Assembly: GCA_964641715.1 (NCBI GenBank)
Contig: CAZXMB010000064.1
Location: 1 to 15,958, forward strand
From: CAZXMB01 sp964641715
GTDB taxonomy: Bacteria > Desulfobacterota > BSN033 > UBA1163
Reading direction: 5' to 3'
DNA: 15,958 bases
The translations under genes were made by a program, and so were the position numbers. Under the pieces are notes generated by a model. That model was not told where the DNA came from. It did no database searches and saw nothing but the letters and a program-made list of their open reading frames with translations. Shown in pieces: positions 14,382 through 15,958 of this stretch; the stretch's first letter is position 1; every line of letters starts with the position of its first letter.

Positions 14382-14942
14382 TTAATGATCATCTTGGATC
14401 CTCCAATCAAATTTTTTCTCCGGTGGCCTCGATATTATGCATTTGGGTGAGACCAAAATGAGGCTCTTAAATCTGGGGCTTATCGAAATCCCCACTCGTT
14501 TTGGAAGAATTTGATGATGTTTCAGGAAGGGATCGAGTAAGTATAAATGTCTCTTGTTCTGTTCAATAGGAGAGGGAATCCCGATGTATTCTTTGCCATA
14601 AAAAACCTGGAATTCTCCTTCCGGGGTGATCTTAAGCTTATAAGAAAAATTCTTGGATTCAAGAACGTATATATCAAAGAAACGATTGATCAAAAGATGA
14701 TCGATCTGGGCGACCTGACCTGAATACTCAAGCCTTAGATCGTGTATGACAGCCCATCTTCTTGAATTTCCAAAATAGAAGTCGATGTAATAGGCAGAAT
14801 CCTTTTCACCATAAACCCCACTCCTGATTGCCTTCAGCTCCCTTTCTATCAAGAACCGTTGGTAAGAAGTCAGCTTACCTCCCAGCAATGCTGCCAGTTC
14901 AGCTATTTCTTCTTTTTTCGAATCCATCTTCTTGATAATCAT
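14382..14942 (-). CDS. NERD-domain (nuclease-related) protein, probably C-terminally shortened
   Basis: A 186-residue protein with a NERD domain, a family placed near restriction-endonuclease-like nucleases. Visible core: ERELKAIRSGVYGEKDSAYY (33-52), IHDLRLEY, then AQIDHLLI with D81 and YVLESKNF with E95 and K97, the D...ExK set of the PD-(D/E)xK fold. GIPSPIEQNKRHLYLL (121-136) is the usual Q..RH helix. Longer relatives, as I recall them, go on into a C-terminal zinc-finger or DNA-binding part. Here the chain stops soon after the domain (LILVSPKCIISRPPEKKFD, then a short tail) at TAA, so that part is missing. The ribosome binding site CCGGAG precedes the ATG. It lies 90 bases after the winged-helix regulator, with two operator-like palindromes in between, so the regulator may control it. 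Nuclease activity is not shown. Confidence 0.83.
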   Translation of the reverse strand: MIIKKMDSKKEEIAELAALLGGKLTSYQRFLIERELKAIRSGVYGEKDSAYYIDFYFGNSRRWAVIHDLRLEYSGQVAQIDHLLINRFFDIYVLESKNFSYKLKITPEGEFQVFYGKEYIGIPSPIEQNKRHLYLLDPFLKHHQILPKRVGISISPRFKSLILVSPKCIISRPPEKKFDWRIQDDH

Positions 14943-14967
14943 TCATTGCTCCGGAAGCCAAAATATT

Positions 14968-14990
14968 GGTTGACTCAAAAATTGGGGCAG
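14968..14990. promoter_or_regulatory. Operator-like site, degenerate copy (before NERD gene)
   Basis: The left half GTTGACTCAA matches the conserved site with one change and the right half is eroded; 18 of 23 positions match the neighbour copy at 15001-15023. It is 33 bases from that copy, about three helical turns, and 26 bases before the NERD start. Confidence 0.45.
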
Positions 14991-15003
14991 AAGGTGAAGC
15001 CGT

Positions 15004-15022
15004 TGACTGAAAAATTCAGTCA
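15004..15022. promoter_or_regulatory. Operator palindrome between regulator and NERD gene
   Basis: TGACTGAA (15004-15011), three A, TTCAGTCA (15015-15022): perfect 8-base arms. This is the same dyad as in front of the winged-helix gene, lying between its stop and the NERD start. It is a probable binding site of that regulator. Confidence 0.7.
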
Positions 15023-15032
15023 GGAAATCTGC

Positions 15033-15299
15033 TCAATCTGTCCCAAACAAGTCATAAATCTCTCTCAATGGCTTAAACCATGGAGAGGTCATGTCGATTT
15101 CATAATAGACCCGTGCCTTCGTCTCGCGTTTCTTCAGAATCCCCAAGCAAAGGAGATTCTGCAGTTCTCTTTGGACCGTCTGAAGAGATAGTCCGGTTTC
15201 GAACATGATTTCTCGCTGATACAGTGCCTGTTGAGGGTGGCTTAAAAGGAGGCCCAGAATTCTTGGCCTCGATGTGGACCCAAAGAGCCTAATCATCAT
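15033..15299 (-). CDS. Small winged-helix transcriptional regulator
   Basis: An 88-residue winged-helix DNA-binding protein, close to the ArsR-like type found beside nucleotidyltransferase and toxin genes. The core is RLFGSTSRPRILGLLLSHPQ, then YQREIMFETGLSLQTVQREL (recognition helix) and LLCLGILKKRETKARVYYEI (the wing), ending WFKPLREIYDLF. I chose the start at the ATG at 15299 (15296 is equally possible) because AGGGAAGAG lies directly upstream and relatives begin near here. The ATG at 15332 lies only 8 bases after the -10 box, so it would need an almost leaderless message. A near-consensus promoter overlaps a palindrome that recurs around this gene, so negative autoregulation is likely. 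It probably acts as a dimer on those palindromes and may also control the NERD gene downstream. Confidence 0.85.
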   Translation of the reverse strand: MMIRLFGSTSRPRILGLLLSHPQQALYQREIMFETGLSLQTVQRELQNLLCLGILKKRETKARVYYEIDMTSPWFKPLREIYDLFGTD

Positions 15300-15340
15300 C
15301 TCTTCCCTATGATCTCTCTTTTTCACTGGCATCGATGAAA

Positions 15341-15369
15341 ATTATATGTTGACTGAATTTTTCAGTCAA
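15341..15369 (-). promoter_or_regulatory. Near-consensus promoter of the winged-helix gene
   Basis: Minus strand: TTGACT (15364-15369), a 17-base spacer and a perfect TATAAT (15341-15346). The start site would be near 15334, 35 bases before the ATG at 15299. The -35 box and most of the spacer are the palindrome at 15348-15370, so a protein bound there would block polymerase. Confidence 0.75.
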
Positions 15370-15370
15370 C
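15348..15370. promoter_or_regulatory. Operator palindrome of the winged-helix gene
   Basis: GTTGACTGAA (15348-15357), TTT, TTCAGTCAAC (15361-15370): perfect 10-base arms around a 3-base centre, the strongest of the copies. It overlaps the promoter of the regulator gene. Confidence 0.8.
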
Positions 15371-15410
15371 AGGTAAAAAAGGAGCACCAACTACCCCCAG
15401 AACAGAAGTC

Positions 15411-15433
15411 CTTGACTCAATAACCTGGTCTTA
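15411..15433. promoter_or_regulatory. Operator-like site, degenerate copy
   Basis: The left half CTTGACTCAA and the centre TAA match the copy at 15471-15493, but the right half is poorly conserved (CCTGGTC). It lies about 60 bases from each neighbouring strong copy, roughly evenly spaced. Confidence 0.35.
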
Positions 15434-15470
15434 AGGGATTGAGGACGAAAAATCATTAAAGAGTATTCCA

Positions 15471-15493
15471 CTTGACTGAATAATTCAGTGAAG
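15471..15493. promoter_or_regulatory. Operator palindrome, upstream copy
   Basis: CTTGACTGAA (15471-15480), TAA, TTCAGTGAAG (15484-15493): 10-base arms with one mismatched pair. It is 123 bases from the promoter copy and directly abuts the first GC-rich hairpin. No gene or promoter is evident for it to control, so it may be an auxiliary site for the regulator. Confidence 0.65.
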
Positions 15494-15517
15494 CTCCCCG
15501 CCCACAGGGCGGGGCTT
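15491..15517. repeat. GC-rich hairpin 1
   Basis: CCCCGCCC (15496-15503), ACA, GGGCGGGG (15507-15514), with outer AAG/CTT pairing. It shares its core (CCCCGCC, ACA loop, GGCGGGGCTT) with the hairpin at 15544-15585. Such hairpins are common at right ends of IS200/IS605-type elements and as terminators, but no transposase is present and no T run follows. Confidence 0.6.
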
Positions 15518-15543
15518 CCCGGAAAGGAAATCTCATTTATATT

Positions 15544-15585
15544 GTGCCCCTTGCCCCCGCCTACAAGGCGGGGCTTGCGGGGCAC
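15544..15585. repeat. GC-rich hairpin 2
   Basis: Outer stem GTGCCCC (15544-15550) with GGGGCAC (15579-15585) and inner stem CCCCGCCT (15555-15562) with AGGCGGGG (15566-15573) around an ACA loop, joined by a small uneven internal loop. It is very stable, and its inner core nearly repeats hairpin 1 about 59 bases away. Confidence 0.65.
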
Positions 15586-15958
15586 TTGCCGGTCAAAGCT
15601 TACGGAAGCGTTGGTTGAAAAATGGAAGCACCTATCATATTCACTCATCAACGCATCTCCACATTGATGTTCTCACCATTCTTACCGAAATAAAGCACAC
15701 AAACTTAGAAGATCAGATAAGTGAGACAGGCCGGACAGACAAGGAGGACGAAATAAAACTGAATAGACCCGATCAACTATAAAAACAAGGAAGCTCCAAT
15801 CTTTTTATGGATGATACATTAAATTTTCAATTGACAATTGAAGAGGTGACCCCTAGGCCCAAATCATTTCAACATGGCTTTTAAAATCGCTTCGAAAACT
15901 GACTAATAGGGGGAAATCTATAAAATGTATTTATGATGCTTTCGTTTTCGGCGCAAAA
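15586..15958. other. AT-rich stretch without a recognisable gene
   Basis: No credible coding frame, tRNA or rRNA is seen from here to the window edge. It contains a perfect 17-base palindrome, TTCAATTG-A-CAATTGAA, at 15826-15842. Near the end, GGGGG then ATG at 15925 leads only to a three-codon frame. It may be the upstream region of a gene beyond the window, or decayed mobile DNA. Confidence 0.5.

Noticed and set aside
14968..15493. CRISPR array
   Set aside because: The repeated unit is a dyad at irregular distances (about 34, 60, 63 and 345 bases) around genes, not regular repeats with unique spacers.
15391..15651. Minus-strand 86-residue frame across the hairpins
   Set aside because: It is made largely of translated hairpin and operator sequence, has no family resemblance and no convincing ribosome binding site; the DNA features explain it better.
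15520..15690. Degenerate tnpB C-terminus on the plus strand
   Set aside because: Only a short faint resemblance around hairpin 2 with a stop in the middle; no catalytic motif or zinc ribbon, so it is kept as a hint in the hairpin finding and not called as a pseudogene.

Overview
The window looks like a chromosomal segment of an anaerobic bacterium of the Deltaproteobacteria / Desulfobacterota type. This is inferred from three things: a selenocysteine-containing SelD, an EtfA fused to a ferredoxin domain beside thiolase and crotonase genes, and a DUF6125-like protein of a kind I associate with that group. No rRNA, tRNA, CRISPR array, complete transposon or phage gene is visible. Positions 1 to about 14380 are ordinary metabolic chromosome. 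Positions 14382-15958 look more AT-rich, are rich in palindromes and read as accessory DNA.

Left part (minus strand, reading right to left): selD, then argG-argH followed by a helix-turn-helix protein in a tight run, then a DUF6125-like gene. The selD reading frame appears to begin at a downstream Met, but the real gene starts 18 codons further upstream. The two parts are joined by an in-frame TGA at the catalytic position, read here as selenocysteine, with a SECIS-like hairpin directly after it.

Middle part: divergently from selD runs a plus-strand cluster of a universal stress protein, a YhhQ/VUT-family transporter (probable queuosine-precursor uptake) and an AI-2E/PerM-family membrane protein. 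It converges on a zinc-ribbon/DUF3426 membrane protein, with an inverted repeat at the junction. Next, on the minus strand, comes a fatty-acyl/short-chain CoA and electron-transfer cluster, transcribed as thiolase, crotonase, etfB, etfA. It is preceded by a good sigma70-like promoter, and etfB and etfA are separated by a palindromic intergenic repeat. pdxA lies upstream of it.

Right part: a NERD-domain (nuclease-related) gene and a small winged-helix regulator, both on the minus strand. Around them are three strong and two degenerate copies of one palindromic site, TTGACTGAA-N3-TTCAGTCAA. One copy covers the -35 element and spacer of a near-consensus promoter in front of the regulator; two lie in the gap before the NERD gene. 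This self-consistent regulator/operator/nuclease-like module is the best candidate for an undescribed system here. Beyond it, to the end of the window, no gene is visible. That stretch holds two very stable GC-rich hairpins with a shared core and a 17-bp palindrome.
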